A stretch of 64,000 nucleotides of DNA from an uncultured Allomuricauda sp. Its GTDB lineage: Bacteria > Bacteroidota > Bacteroidia > Flavobacteriales > Flavobacteriaceae. Both the position numbers and the translations under genes were made by a program. The stretch spans positions 37,085-101,084 of the forward strand of contig NZ_CAMYIC010000040.1 of the NCBI RefSeq assembly GCF_947258355.1, read 5' to 3'. This document shows, piece after piece, positions 19,398 to 28,998 of this stretch (its first letter is position 1; each line of letters starts with the position of its first letter). A model generated the notes under the pieces. It was given only the letters and a program-made list of their open reading frames with translations, was not told where the DNA came from and ran no database searches.

Positions 19398-20653
19398 GCA
19401 CGTTTCGCCATGGTTTTAATGGCTCCAACAAACTGATCCAACTCCTCGGTTGTTGTAAATACATTAGGGGTGATTCGACATCCATGAACATTTTCAAAAT
19501 CAATGGCCACAGTCCAAACGTTGAATTCATCCAATAAGGTCTTGGCCATTTCGCTTGGCTTCATATTCTTTAGGCCTACATTGGCAATTCCACAACTCCT
19601 GTGTGGTTCAATCGGAGTATTAATGACCACATTTTCCACATTCCGTAGCTGGTCGCTCCAATACCGCTGCAAATAGCGCATGCGATTTTCCTTACGTTCC
19701 ATTCCAATCATTTCAAGGTAATCCACAGAGTCGTTAATGGTCAAGTCCGTATGCACGGGATGGGTTCCTGTGTGGTTCAGCCTGCGTATTTTGGTATTGT
19801 CATTCTCATGTTCGGCCAATAAGGGCCATATTTTCGGAATATGCTTTTCGGCCACATACAGCATGCCCGCCCCTAAAGGGGCGCAAAGCCATTTGTGTAA
19901 ACTGGAACCATAGTAATCACAGTCCAACTCGGCCAAGTCCACCTTTATATGCCCCACGCAATGGGCCCCGTCCACCATCACCTCAACACCATGCGAATGA
20001 GCCATATCACATATCTTTCGGATGGGCAGTATTTGGCCAGTGACATTTACCATATGGCAGACCATCAATATTTTGGTCTTTGGTGTAACCTTAGATTCGT
20101 AGAGTGATACGATTTCTTCATCAGATTTGGGATGGTTGGGCAAGGAAACCTTTTTGCACACAATTCCATACCGATCTTCCATTTGATGAAAATGTATTTG
20201 CATGGCTCCGTAATCCTGAACAGCAAAAATGGCCTCATCACCCTTTTTCCATGGATAACCGCCAATGATCATATCCAAGGATTCCGTGGTGTTTCGAGTT
20301 ATGATCAATTCCTTCTCCGAACAATTGACCAATTCGGCCACACGCGTAGCCGCTCTTTTTTTGTTGTCCCATTGCACAGTACGCATGTAATAGGAGCCTT
20401 CGTAATTTACATGTTGAACATGCTCCAAGTATTTGTTTAGAATGGGTGTGGGAATTATATTGTAGTAACCACTTTCAAGGTTGATGTAATCTGGTTTTAG
20501 TTTATAATCTTTTCGTATACGTTCCCAAAAAGCTTCGCTATTATTGTCTGGATATGGGTCTTCGTTTTTTGATATATTTTCCAAGGTAATGGGCAAAAGA
20601 GGCGCTGCCATGGCTGCACTGCCCATGTAACGTAAGAATTGTCTCTTTTTCAT
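19394..20653 (-). CDS. Secreted class V aminotransferase-fold PLP enzyme (isopenicillin-N-epimerase-like)
   Basis: A 419-residue protein with an N-terminal export signal beginning MKKRQFLRYMGSAAMAAP; it looks Tat-like without the full twin arginine. The PLP signature is clear: VMVDGAHCVGHIKVDLAELD followed by SLHKW with the Schiff-base lysine at K254, then a glycine-rich segment (APLGAGML). Class V enzymes of this subgroup include isopenicillin-N epimerase and cysteine desulfurase-like proteins; the substrate here cannot be told. Export of a PLP enzyme is unusual but common for this subgroup in Flavobacteriia. The gene diverges from the AraC regulator. Confidence 0.8.
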   Translation of the reverse strand: MKKRQFLRYMGSAAMAAPLLPITLENISKNEDPYPDNNSEAFWERIRKDYKLKPDYINLESGYYNIIPTPILNKYLEHVQHVNYEGSYYMRTVQWDNKKRAATRVAELVNCSEKELIITRNTTESLDMIIGGYPWKKGDEAIFAVQDYGAMQIHFHQMEDRYGIVCKKVSLPNHPKSDEEIVSLYESKVTPKTKILMVCHMVNVTGQILPIRKICDMAHSHGVEVMVDGAHCVGHIKVDLAELDCDYYGSSLHKWLCAPLGAGMLYVAEKHIPKIWPLLAEHENDNTKIRRLNHTGTHPVHTDLTINDSVDYLEMIGMERKENRMRYLQRYWSDQLRNVENVVINTPIEPHRSCGIANVGLKNMKPSEMAKTLLDEFNVWTVAIDFENVHGCRITPNVFTTTEELDQFVGAIKTMAKRA

Positions 20654-20695
20654 ATTGTGTCGGGTTGATTAAAAAAAGATTGTACTTTTCGTTTG

Positions 20696-20703
20696 TACTT
20701 TTG
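20696..20703 (+). promoter_or_regulatory. -7 element (TACTTTTG) upstream of AraC-type regulator
   Basis: TACTTTTG fits TAnnTTTG and would start transcription near 20710, before the ATG at 20731. A TTG-initiated reading frame from 20665 would have its start upstream of this promoter, which supports using the ATG. No correctly spaced -33 TTG is clear. Confidence 0.4.
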
Positions 20704-20730
20704 CTTCAAGATACAATTTACGCCCTTAAG

Positions 20731-21894
20731 ATGGAAGATGTAAAGGTTATATTAGATCAAATCCCTATACAGTACGACCTTGCGTCCCACATCATGCTAC
20801 TGGGCATTGTCCAAGGGTTCTTCTTGGCCTTTGTCATTTTTTTAAGAGCGAAACGAAAATCGGCCATTAATTTGTTCGGCTGGTCCCTATTGGTTCAATG
20901 CTTGGTGTTTTTGGACATTTACCTCTGCTACACTGGCTTAATGAAGTATGTAATCCATCTGAACGATTCCACAGAGTTTTTGGTACTCTTGATTACACCC
21001 ACCCTATATTTTTTCCTGTACACCTTATTGGAACGAAAACCCATCACTCTGAAAAAACATTGGCCCCACTTTGTACTCCCCTTGCTTTATCTTATTACAC
21101 AAATCAATTACTATGTAAGTCCAGTCGAAGTAAAACTTAATGCATATTTAGGCGCCTACCACCGTAATCTGGGATTTATAGATGTTCCTGGTGACATGAA
21201 CTACTTTTACCATCACATCAAAGACCGGTTTAGGTGGTTGGTTCTGTTCAGTTTTGCATTTTATTTAGTACTGTCACTTTTATTGGTAATAAAAACAAGA
21301 AAAAAGGGTTGGGTCTCCCCCAAAAACATCAAAGTGGACAAATACATTTTTTCCAGAAACACAGTTGTTTTCTTTTTTGTGCTAATGCTGACCTTATTCA
21401 TCATTTACTTGAATTATGATGATGATGGTGGAGATCATATCATCGGAATGATGCAGACCGTCGCCATTTTTATCACATCATTTTTTATTCTTTCAGAATC
21501 GCGCTTTTTCGAAAAATCATGGATTGCCGATAAATACGAGACCTTGGCCGGTAATTCCATTCAATTTGAAACTATTGACCATTTTATATCCGAATCGGAA
21601 TATTATTCAGATAGAGAAATCAGTCTAAAAAAAGTGGCCGAGCGGTTGGATACCAATGGAAATACCATTTCTAAGGTCATCAATTCCGAAACAGGGACAA
21701 ATTTCAACGACTATATCAACCAGAAACGTATTAATTTGGCAAAAGAAAGATTGTTGGATGATGAATTCAAACACCTAACCGTGGAAGCAATTGGCACATC
21801 GGTTGGATTCAGGTCCAAATCCGCATTTTACAGCGCATTTAAAAAACATACGGGACAATCGCCCTCTGCATTTATGAAACAAAACAGGGTATAA
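20731..21894 (+). CDS. Membrane-bound AraC-family transcriptional regulator
   Basis: A 387-residue protein from the ATG at 20731; the frame is open from a TTG at 20665 but the first 22 residues are implausible and lie across a promoter. The N-terminal two-thirds contain about six to seven hydrophobic helices (IMLLGIVQGFFLAFVIFL, WLVLFSFAFYLVLSLLLV). The last ~100 residues are a double helix-turn-helix AraC domain (ISLKKVAERLDTNGNTISKV, then VEAIGTSVGFRSKSAFYSAF). This membrane-AraC architecture is common in Flavobacteriia. Target genes are unknown; the acyltransferase gene directly downstream is the natural candidate, and the two may be co-transcribed. Confidence 0.85.
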   Translation: MEDVKVILDQIPIQYDLASHIMLLGIVQGFFLAFVIFLRAKRKSAINLFGWSLLVQCLVFLDIYLCYTGLMKYVIHLNDSTEFLVLLITPTLYFFLYTLLERKPITLKKHWPHFVLPLLYLITQINYYVSPVEVKLNAYLGAYHRNLGFIDVPGDMNYFYHHIKDRFRWLVLFSFAFYLVLSLLLVIKTRKKGWVSPKNIKVDKYIFSRNTVVFFFVLMLTLFIIYLNYDDDGGDHIIGMMQTVAIFITSFFILSESRFFEKSWIADKYETLAGNSIQFETIDHFISESEYYSDREISLKKVAERLDTNGNTISKVINSETGTNFNDYINQKRINLAKERLLDDEFKHLTVEAIGTSVGFRSKSAFYSAFKKHTGQSPSAFMKQNRV

Positions 21895-21983
21895 TTTCTC
21901 CACAATTGCAATTCAGGACGTTTCCAAGTCCGAAAATCGGCTTTTTTTTATCGGTACTTTTCATCTTTGGAAAAACTTTTAGG

Positions 21984-23120
21984 ATGAAAACCACTATCAG
22001 ACGTTACGATTTGGATTGGCTACGTGTCATCGTTTTTGCACTGCTTATATTTTACCACGTAGGAATGTTTTTTGTACCCTGGGGCTGGCATATAAAAAAC
22101 AATGTGATTTACGATTGGCTCCGCTGGCCCATGATGTTCTTGAACCAATGGCGCTTGCCCATTCTCTTTGTAATTTCGGGCATGGGAACCTATTACGCTT
22201 TAGGCAAGAGAAGTTTGGGCCGATTTGTGTGGGAACGTTTCCTTCGATTAGGGATACCCTTGGTGGTAGGCATGTTTTTGATTGTACCTCCACAAGTATA
22301 TTTTGAGCGTTTGGCGGATGGAACATTTACAGGCTCGTATTGGGAATATTTCACCTCTATTGCTTTTGATGGCATCTATCCGGAAGGAAACTACAGTTGG
22401 CACCACCTTTGGTTTTTGCCCTACCTTTTGGTGTTTTCTTGGATTTTGGCACCCCTGTTCGTCTACCTGCGAAAACATGAAACTCGATTCATAAATTGGG
22501 TCAAACGTTTGATTCAAAAAACATGGGGAATCTATGTCTTTGTAATTCCGTTATACTTTGCAGAATCGTTGATAGAACCCTTTTTCCCTATTACACATGC
22601 CTTGGTGGATGATTGGTTCAATTTCATATTCAGTATTATACTGTTCTTTTATGGCTTTATATTGATAGCGACAGGTGATGTATTTTGGCAAATAGTGGCG
22701 AAAGTAAAGCGTAAGGCACTTGTTTTGGGTGTGATCGGCTTTTCAGGTCAAGTGATTATTTGGTTGTTTTTTGAAGATGGGTATGTGATTCATTTTACCG
22801 AAGCTTTGTTGAAAGTAACAAACATCTGGTCTTGGATATTGGTTCTTTTTTCCTATGCCGCCAAATACCTCAACAAACCCAGTAAAGGTCTTGCCTATTC
22901 GAATAGAGCAGTATATCCCTTCTATATTTTGCACCAGACCATTACAGTTGGCATTGCCTATTATCTAATGGATTTGAGTTGGGGTTTCTTGCCAAAAGCA
23001 ACTATTCTTGTAATAGGAACATTTGGTATTAGTTGGCTGATTTATGACCTTATTATTTTACGCATTCCGATACTTCACCCATTATTTGGCTTAAAACCAA
23101 AAAATAAAAAAAGTATGTAG
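21984..23120 (+). CDS. Acyltransferase family 3 (OpgC-like) membrane protein
   Basis: A 378-residue integral membrane protein from the ATG at 21984, preceded by AGG; the longer TTG-initiated frame from 21906 is rejected. The N-terminus RRYDLDWLRVIVFALLIFYH carries the family's conserved R/D and the histidine (H25) thought to be catalytic. About ten hydrophobic helices follow, including an NYSWHHLWFLPYLL segment typical of the OpgC/heparan-like group. It would transfer an acyl group from the cytoplasm to a glycan or lipid head group; substrate unknown. The AraC regulator ends 89 bases upstream. Confidence 0.8.
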   Translation: MKTTIRRYDLDWLRVIVFALLIFYHVGMFFVPWGWHIKNNVIYDWLRWPMMFLNQWRLPILFVISGMGTYYALGKRSLGRFVWERFLRLGIPLVVGMFLIVPPQVYFERLADGTFTGSYWEYFTSIAFDGIYPEGNYSWHHLWFLPYLLVFSWILAPLFVYLRKHETRFINWVKRLIQKTWGIYVFVIPLYFAESLIEPFFPITHALVDDWFNFIFSIILFFYGFILIATGDVFWQIVAKVKRKALVLGVIGFSGQVIIWLFFEDGYVIHFTEALLKVTNIWSWILVLFSYAAKYLNKPSKGLAYSNRAVYPFYILHQTITVGIAYYLMDLSWGFLPKATILVIGTFGISWLIYDLIILRIPILHPLFGLKPKNKKSM

Positions 23121-23201
23121 ATTAACGATTTAACTACAATTTATCATGTTGGTGGCAAGGTATTTGCTAATTTTATATCAAAACACTTGCTCAATCTGTT
23201 T

Positions 23202-23867
23202 ATGAAAAGACTGATTTTCACCTTAATGGGAATTATTTTTGGGTCTATTTCGACATTCGCTCAATCGTCGGATATACCCACAACCCGACCATTGAAAATC
23301 GGTGCCAACAATAAGTTGGACGTAAAAGCAAGCAAGCAAGGTACTTTATTGCGAATGCCTTCCGTACTGGATGAAAACCTAACTTCCAAAAACAATAAAC
23401 CCAGTATTAAAATGCTCCCGGATAGGGAACTTGTGCAAGCTGGCCACGATATGGTGATAGACCCAAAGGTGATTGAAAAAAGAGAAAAAGGGGCCAATGA
23501 ACATTTTGGAGACCAATATTTGGGAGATTTTAAAACAACCGCAAAATTTGTTGGCATTGTGGCCAGAGACCATGAATATGTCGATGGTGACCGCATTAAA
23601 ATTTATGTAAACGGAGAGCCTGTTGAATATAATTTACTCCTAACAGGTACCTTTAAAGGAATCAACCTGGATTTGGTAAAAGGTTTTAACCGCATAGAAT
23701 TCGAAGCTCTTAACCAAGGGTCTTCAGGACCAAATACCGCACAGGTGGTGGTAACGGATGATAAGGGTGTCGTAATCCACAACAATCGTTGGAATCTTTC
23801 TACAGGTTCAAAGGCAAGCCTCATTATCGTTAAAGAGGAGGACAGCGGTATAGAAAAAAACAACTAA
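23202..23867 (+). CDS. Secreted protein of unknown function
   Basis: A 221-residue protein from the ATG at 23202 (a TTG frame five codons longer exists). A Sec signal peptide ends near STFAQ. There is no lipobox, no T9SS C-terminal domain and no recognised catalytic motif. The middle and end alternate in a beta-sandwich pattern (DGDRIKIYVNGEPVEYNLLL, KGFNRIEFEALNQG, NTAQVVVTDDKG), so an Ig-like or carbohydrate-binding-like fold is plausible. It ends nine bases before the stop of the convergent acylase gene. I do not assign a function. Confidence 0.6.
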   Translation: MKRLIFTLMGIIFGSISTFAQSSDIPTTRPLKIGANNKLDVKASKQGTLLRMPSVLDENLTSKNNKPSIKMLPDRELVQAGHDMVIDPKVIEKREKGANEHFGDQYLGDFKTTAKFVGIVARDHEYVDGDRIKIYVNGEPVEYNLLLTGTFKGINLDLVKGFNRIEFEALNQGSSGPNTAQVVVTDDKGVVIHNNRWNLSTGSKASLIIVKEEDSGIEKNN

Positions 23868-23876
23868 GATTTTCAA

Positions 23877-26051
23877 TCAGTACTTTTCACCAGGTTTATA
23901 GGTAACTTCAGCACGTTTTAAAACATCTTCTTTGTAATATGCAGCATCTTTGAATTCCATATCGGCATAGCGTTGTGCCTGATCATTAAAGTGAGGTGAC
24001 TCTGGGTCTCCACTCTGACCACCCGCCAGCATGGTTTTCGCTTTTACCTTATCACCAAATTCCACAGCAGCTACAAAACTGTTGCCCCTAGTACCATAAA
24101 TCTTCTTGGTATTGTTGTCATATCTAGCCCCGTATGCCGCCAATGCTCCCCATCGTCCACTGGCAAATCCAACAGGAATACTGGGTTTGTCATCATCAAA
24201 AGCTTGACGAATATCTCCGTTTAAGCGTTGGTACCGGTTCACCTCTCCCCATGGCATTTTCCAAGTACCGAAATCATTTTGCAAATTGGACAATGTCTCT
24301 TGAAACATATCCAATTTTTGAGCATCGGGCCATTCATCACCCCAATATTCGACCCATTCCATGGAATACATTTCTTGAGGTCTTTCTGCCTTCGCATAAC
24401 AAAGTGTACCGTAAAAATGTGCTAAAGTCATGGCTATGGATTCTTTGGATGTGGTAAAATCCCATTCCCGAAGGGTCTCAATTGGTTCCTGAAGTGCTGG
24501 ATATGCTTTTGCATTCTCGCTATAGGCCGATACCAACCCCGGAATCAATGCTTCAAAAGCTGGTAAATACGGGTCATGGGCAAGTTCGATAAGTCGGTCC
24601 AAGGTATATCCGTTTCGACCCGTCAATAACCCAATGGCATGGATGCCCCTAAAGTTTTCTTGGTCTCTAGACATATAATTAGGATAATCTTCTCGTTTTG
24701 GACTGAATTCCAGTGCCGAAGTGTAGGGTGTAGAGTTACAGTTTTGAATCCAACCGTTTTCCGGATTCAGGACCAAAATGTTTTCATCCACAGTATGCAG
24801 TCCTTGCCAATCGGTTTTGGAATCGCTGCCATCCACAGGCTCGGTATAATCAAAAATGGTATCACGCTTTGGCACAAAATTTCCGTGGAAATAAGCGATA
24901 TTTCCTTCTGCATCTGCATAAACGGTATTGTTGGATGAATTGGTTCGGATATCCATCATTTTCCTGAAACCATCATACCCATCCTGCTTGGTTCGTATGT
25001 AGGATTGCTCCAACGCCTTTACAGGTTCCCACATCATGGCAGAAGCCGTCCATTGGTCATCCACTTGATGGGTAATTGGCCCGTGATGGGTACGGTACAT
25101 TGGAAAAGTTTTCTCCTTCATACTTTCTCCCTCTTTAAATTTTAAAGTAACCGAACTGGAATCCACAGGTCGCAATTCCTCTCCGTACTTATAAAATAGC
25201 TTTCCATCATTTTTTATAATGGTTTCCTTGAACTCATCCATTACATCGGTATAGGTCGATGTATGCATCCAACCCGTTTTCTCGTTGAAACCCTGATATA
25301 CAAAAAACTGCCCCCAGGTTACAGCTCCATAGGCATTCAATCCCTCTTCGCTGACTACATGCACTTCTCCCCTAAAATAAAATGATGTGTGGGGATTGAT
25401 CAAAAGCATCGCGTTTCCAGATTCCGTCAAATCACCCGAGATGGCAATTCCATTGGAACCCTGTGGTTCGGCCATTTCTTCTTCTTTTTTGAGTTGAAGT
25501 ACTTCCATTTCGGGTAGTTCCATGCCACTTTCATAAAAACTTTTGATTTTTCTGGTCGATATACGCTCAATATCGCCTCCAATAGATCCCTCACTGAAAT
25601 ACATCGGCATCCACGGTTCAAAATGGGTCAATAATTTAGGCTCGACCTCTGGATGGGTGTGCAAGTAGTAATTGATTCCATCGGCAAATGCATCACACAA
25701 CTCTTTTAGCCATTCAGGGCTATTTTCATAGTTGGCCTTTGCCTCTTCTTCAGTCATAAACAGCTTGGCACGAAGGTCACTGTACAATGCATCCTCTCCT
25801 TCCACTTCGGCCAAACGTCCTGTGGCCCAAATATAATTTTGCTCTACCCGATTAAAATCGTCCTCGCACTGTGCATAAAGCAATCCAAATACTGCATCAG
25901 CGTCAGTCTTTCCATAAATATGGGGCACACCAAAATCGTCTCTCATTATGGTGATGTTCTCAGCTTGTGCTTCCCATCTTTCCACCTCGGTTTGTGGTTG
26001 TTCGGAACAGGAAATAAACAAAAAGAGCACTGCAAGAATCGTAATTCTCAT
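23877..26051 (-). CDS. Penicillin acylase-family Ntn hydrolase (peptidase S45), lipoprotein
   Basis: A 724-residue lipoprotein with lipobox FISC (Cys15). It follows the S45 plan: an alpha-chain region (about 35-190; VPHIYGKTDADAVFGLLYAQ), then the self-processing site QGSNG with the candidate N-terminal nucleophile Ser199, then the beta chain. Later family features include HTSFYF, the YRTHHGPI segment and DPESPHFNDQ near the end. Relatives hydrolyse beta-lactam side chains, acyl-homoserine lactones or cyclic lipopeptides; the substrate cannot be told. Anchoring by lipid places it at the outer or inner membrane surface. No partner genes are obvious. Confidence 0.85.
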   Translation of the reverse strand: MRITILAVLFLFISCSEQPQTEVERWEAQAENITIMRDDFGVPHIYGKTDADAVFGLLYAQCEDDFNRVEQNYIWATGRLAEVEGEDALYSDLRAKLFMTEEEAKANYENSPEWLKELCDAFADGINYYLHTHPEVEPKLLTHFEPWMPMYFSEGSIGGDIERISTRKIKSFYESGMELPEMEVLQLKKEEEMAEPQGSNGIAISGDLTESGNAMLLINPHTSFYFRGEVHVVSEEGLNAYGAVTWGQFFVYQGFNEKTGWMHTSTYTDVMDEFKETIIKNDGKLFYKYGEELRPVDSSSVTLKFKEGESMKEKTFPMYRTHHGPITHQVDDQWTASAMMWEPVKALEQSYIRTKQDGYDGFRKMMDIRTNSSNNTVYADAEGNIAYFHGNFVPKRDTIFDYTEPVDGSDSKTDWQGLHTVDENILVLNPENGWIQNCNSTPYTSALEFSPKREDYPNYMSRDQENFRGIHAIGLLTGRNGYTLDRLIELAHDPYLPAFEALIPGLVSAYSENAKAYPALQEPIETLREWDFTTSKESIAMTLAHFYGTLCYAKAERPQEMYSMEWVEYWGDEWPDAQKLDMFQETLSNLQNDFGTWKMPWGEVNRYQRLNGDIRQAFDDDKPSIPVGFASGRWGALAAYGARYDNNTKKIYGTRGNSFVAAVEFGDKVKAKTMLAGGQSGDPESPHFNDQAQRYADMEFKDAAYYKEDVLKRAEVTYKPGEKY

Positions 26052-26103
26052 TTTCAGGAATCGGTTTAGTTAGTTTGGTGAAAATACGAGAAATCGGATA
26101 CAA

Positions 26104-27141
26104 TTACCAACTTCCACTGGCACCTCCACCACCGGAACTGCCACCACCACCAGAAAAACTACTGGATGATCCACCGCTGGAACCAGAACCAAAGGAATGT
26201 GTTCCAGTAGAAGAAAAAGTTTTGCTCATATAATCCTTGTCGGATTTTAAAAATGATAGCTTAAGGTCTTCGTCACCTTTGTCCTTCATTTTTTTTGCGA
26301 CCAGAAATATTGTAAGAACAATAAATGCCATAACCAAAAAAACGACCCAGCTAAGATCCTCTATCAGTCGGCTAAATTCAGCATCAAAACCAAGCAATAA
26401 CGATATAAAGAACAAGGGCATCCCCATAAAAACCAATCCAAAAATCAAAGGGAGCATCATAAAAGCAGCCATAAAAACACCGCGGATTACAGCAAGTTTA
26501 CCAATGAGCATTCCCCGTAGTATTTCAATTAAGGTGGAATATCCTTTATAAAAAACAAATCCACCCGCGGCAACAAACATCATCAGAAACAAACCTATAA
26601 CACCTACCAGCCACCAAGGTATATCCCCCTCGGCTGCTATTTCCGATTTGAACTCTTCCAAAGCTTCGGGGTTGTTCAAAAATTCAATGATTTGGTCCGT
26701 TGCAGTATTCAATCCACCAAAATAATCTTCTTCTTTAAACTTGGGAATCATCATGTTTCGAATGATACGTGAAGCGACAGCATCGGTAATGTAGGGTTCC
26801 AGTCCATACCCAACCTCTATGCGTACCTCTCTGTCCAGTTTTGAGAACAGAATCAGAATTCCATTGTCCTTCCCTTCTTGACCCAGTTTATTTTGATTGA
26901 ATACTTCCAGCGCATACTGTTCTATAGTCTCGTTTCCCAATTCATTGATGGTTAAAATCACCAATTGATTGGTAGTCTCCGATTCAAATTGATATAGTTT
27001 GCCTCGCAGGGAAGTTAGCTGCGACTCGTTAAATATTTGGGCATTGTCCGTGACAATTTCGGTCAATTTGGGATACTCCTGCTGTGCCATGCACAAAGAG
27101 CTTATCACGAACAAAAAACTGAACCATTGTACTTTTAACAT
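26104..27141 (-). CDS. TPM-domain protein (DUF477/YgcG family)
   Basis: A 345-residue protein: Sec signal peptide (residues 1-20), TPM domain about 25-150 (LTEIVTDNAQIFNESQLTSL, LVILTINELG, GILILFSKLDREVRIEVGYG), membrane helices about 175-200, 220-245 and 270-290, and a C-terminal tail of glycine and serine ending GGGASGSW. TPM domains have been linked to phosphatase activity and photosystem/respiratory maintenance, but the bacterial role is unsettled. The Gly/Ser tail is typical of the YgcG type. It is divergent from the ABC transporter gene. Confidence 0.8.
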   Translation of the reverse strand: MLKVQWFSFLFVISSLCMAQQEYPKLTEIVTDNAQIFNESQLTSLRGKLYQFESETTNQLVILTINELGNETIEQYALEVFNQNKLGQEGKDNGILILFSKLDREVRIEVGYGLEPYITDAVASRIIRNMMIPKFKEEDYFGGLNTATDQIIEFLNNPEALEEFKSEIAAEGDIPWWLVGVIGLFLMMFVAAGGFVFYKGYSTLIEILRGMLIGKLAVIRGVFMAAFMMLPLIFGLVFMGMPLFFISLLLGFDAEFSRLIEDLSWVVFLVMAFIVLTIFLVAKKMKDKGDEDLKLSFLKSDKDYMSKTFSSTGTHSFGSGSSGGSSSSFSGGGGSSGGGGASGSW

Positions 27142-27165
27142 CCCTAACTATATAATTCCAACACT

Positions 27166-27193
27166 TAAATATAGTGTTTGTAATCTTTTACAA
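27166..27193 (-). promoter_or_regulatory. Possible promoter for TPM gene (TTG-N17-TATATTTA)
   Basis: On the minus strand TTG (27193-27191) is followed after 17 bases by TATATTTA (27173-27166), one mismatch from TAnnTTTG. It lies about 25 bases before the TPM start codon. Confidence 0.35.
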
Positions 27194-27261
27194 GGTCAAA
27201 ACCCATCGATTAGACATCCTTTTAAATTGATGTAACTTGCAGGCTCTTTCTTAAAACTGTT

Positions 27262-28998
27262 ATGCCCGATAAAAAAGTAAGCATCCTTACCGCATTCAAA
27301 ACCATTATTTGGCCCAAACGGAAACTCGTTTTTTTGGGACTATTATTGATTGCCATTAGCAAAGCGGCAAGTTTTGTGGCACCCATTGCTTCCAAATATC
27401 TGATTGATGATGTTATTGTAAACAAGGATATCGAAATGCTCAAATATTTGGTTGTAGGTGTGATGCTAGCGATACTGGTACAGGCCGTAACCTCGTTTCT
27501 GTTGACCAAAATTTTAAGCGTTCAGGCGCAATACCTTATTTCCGAACTCCGGGCACAAGTGCAGAAAAAAGTATTGGCTTTACCCGTTCGGTTTTTCGAC
27601 AATGCCAAATCAGGAGCCTTGGTATCCCGAATTATGTCCGATGTTGAAGGAGTACGAAACCTTATTGGAACTGGCTTGGTACAATTGGTGGGAGGAATCA
27701 TTACAGCCGTAGTTTCCTTGATATTATTGATGGAAATAAGCGTATTTATGACGCTTTTCACCTTTATCCCATTGACCATATTTGCTATCATAGCACTCAA
27801 AGCCTTTAAAATTATCCGTCCCATTTTTAGGAATAGGGGTAAAATAAATGCAGAGGTAAAAGGAAGATTGACAGAAACCTTGGGTGGTATTCGTGTAATC
27901 AAAGGTTTTAATGCGGAAAAACAAGAAGAAGAGGTTTTTGAGGTAGGTGTAGAAAGATTATATCAAAATGTAAAAAAGAGTTTAACGACCACCGCTTTTA
28001 TGACAAGCTCCTCTACTTTTCTTTTGGGAGTAGCGACCACAAGTGTCATGGGCTTTGGTGGTTACAAAATCATCCAAGGAACACTTACGGTTGGAGAATT
28101 TGTTGAGTTTACGGTTTTATTGGGTCTTATGATTGCCCCAATTGTACAAATGAGCAGCGTTGGAAGTCAATTAACAGAAGCCTTGGCTGGTCTGGACCGT
28201 ACAGAGGAATTGATGAACTTGGAAGAGGAATCCGATGAGGAAAACAGAAACATTGTTTTGGACAAAGTCTTAGGGCGTATGTCATTCTCCGATGTCAGTT
28301 TTTCTTATGAAGAAGATAAAGAAGTGCTGCACAACATTAGTTTTGACGTGGAACCAGGGCAGGTTATTGCCTTGGTAGGCAGTTCAGGTTCGGGAAAATC
28401 CACCATAGCGGGATTGGCCGCCAGTTTTTTAAATCCTGACTCGGGAACCATCACCATTGATGGGAAAGACCTTTCCAAGGTTAATTTAAAAAGCTTTCGT
28501 AAACATCTTGGTGTTGTACTACAAGATGATTTTTTGTTCGAAGGTACTATTCGGGAAAACATACTTTTCCCAAGACCCAATGCCAGCGAAGATAAATTAA
28601 GGGAAGCCGTTAAAGCTGCCTATGTTGATGAATTTACCGACCGATTTGATAAAGGCCTCGATACATTGATCGGTGAACGTGGAGTTAAACTTTCGGGAGG
28701 TCAACGCCAGCGTATTGCCATTGCGCGAGCTATTTTGGCAGACCCGAAAATTTTAATTTTGGATGAGGCGACCTCAAGTCTGGATACTGAATCCGAAGCG
28801 CTAATTCAAAAAAGTTTGGTTGAGCTCACCAAAGGAAGAACAACCTTTGTAATTGCACACCGATTGAGTACCATACGCAAAGCGGACCAGATTCTTGTTA
28901 TTGAAAACGGACATATTTTGGAACAGGGTACCCACGAAAAATTGATAGCTTCGGAAGGAAGGTATTTCAATCTGTTTACCTATCAGGCAAGAATTTAA
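27262..28998 (+). CDS. ABC transporter, fused permease-ATPase (MsbA/multidrug type)
   Basis: A 578-residue half-transporter exporter. Six membrane helices occupy about 15-300; the ATPase domain follows from about 335, with Walker A GSSGSGKST (373-381), signature LSGGQRQR (near 475), Walker B ILILDEATSSLD and the switch histidine in VIAHRLS. It would work as a homodimer in the inner membrane, exporting lipids, lipopolysaccharide precursors or drugs; sequence alone does not decide. Its stop overlaps that of the convergent ferredoxin gene by four bases. Confidence 0.9.
   Translation: MPDKKVSILTAFKTIIWPKRKLVFLGLLLIAISKAASFVAPIASKYLIDDVIVNKDIEMLKYLVVGVMLAILVQAVTSFLLTKILSVQAQYLISELRAQVQKKVLALPVRFFDNAKSGALVSRIMSDVEGVRNLIGTGLVQLVGGIITAVVSLILLMEISVFMTLFTFIPLTIFAIIALKAFKIIRPIFRNRGKINAEVKGRLTETLGGIRVIKGFNAEKQEEEVFEVGVERLYQNVKKSLTTTAFMTSSSTFLLGVATTSVMGFGGYKIIQGTLTVGEFVEFTVLLGLMIAPIVQMSSVGSQLTEALAGLDRTEELMNLEEESDEENRNIVLDKVLGRMSFSDVSFSYEEDKEVLHNISFDVEPGQVIALVGSSGSGKSTIAGLAASFLNPDSGTITIDGKDLSKVNLKSFRKHLGVVLQDDFLFEGTIRENILFPRPNASEDKLREAVKAAYVDEFTDRFDKGLDTLIGERGVKLSGGQRQRIAIARAILADPKILILDEATSSLDTESEALIQKSLVELTKGRTTFVIAHRLSTIRKADQILVIENGHILEQGTHEKLIASEGRYFNLFTYQARI

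Noticed and set aside
21906..21983. 26-residue N-terminal extension of the acyltransferase
   Set aside because: It starts at TTG and the family N-terminus begins exactly at the downstream ATG, which has a weak ribosome site.
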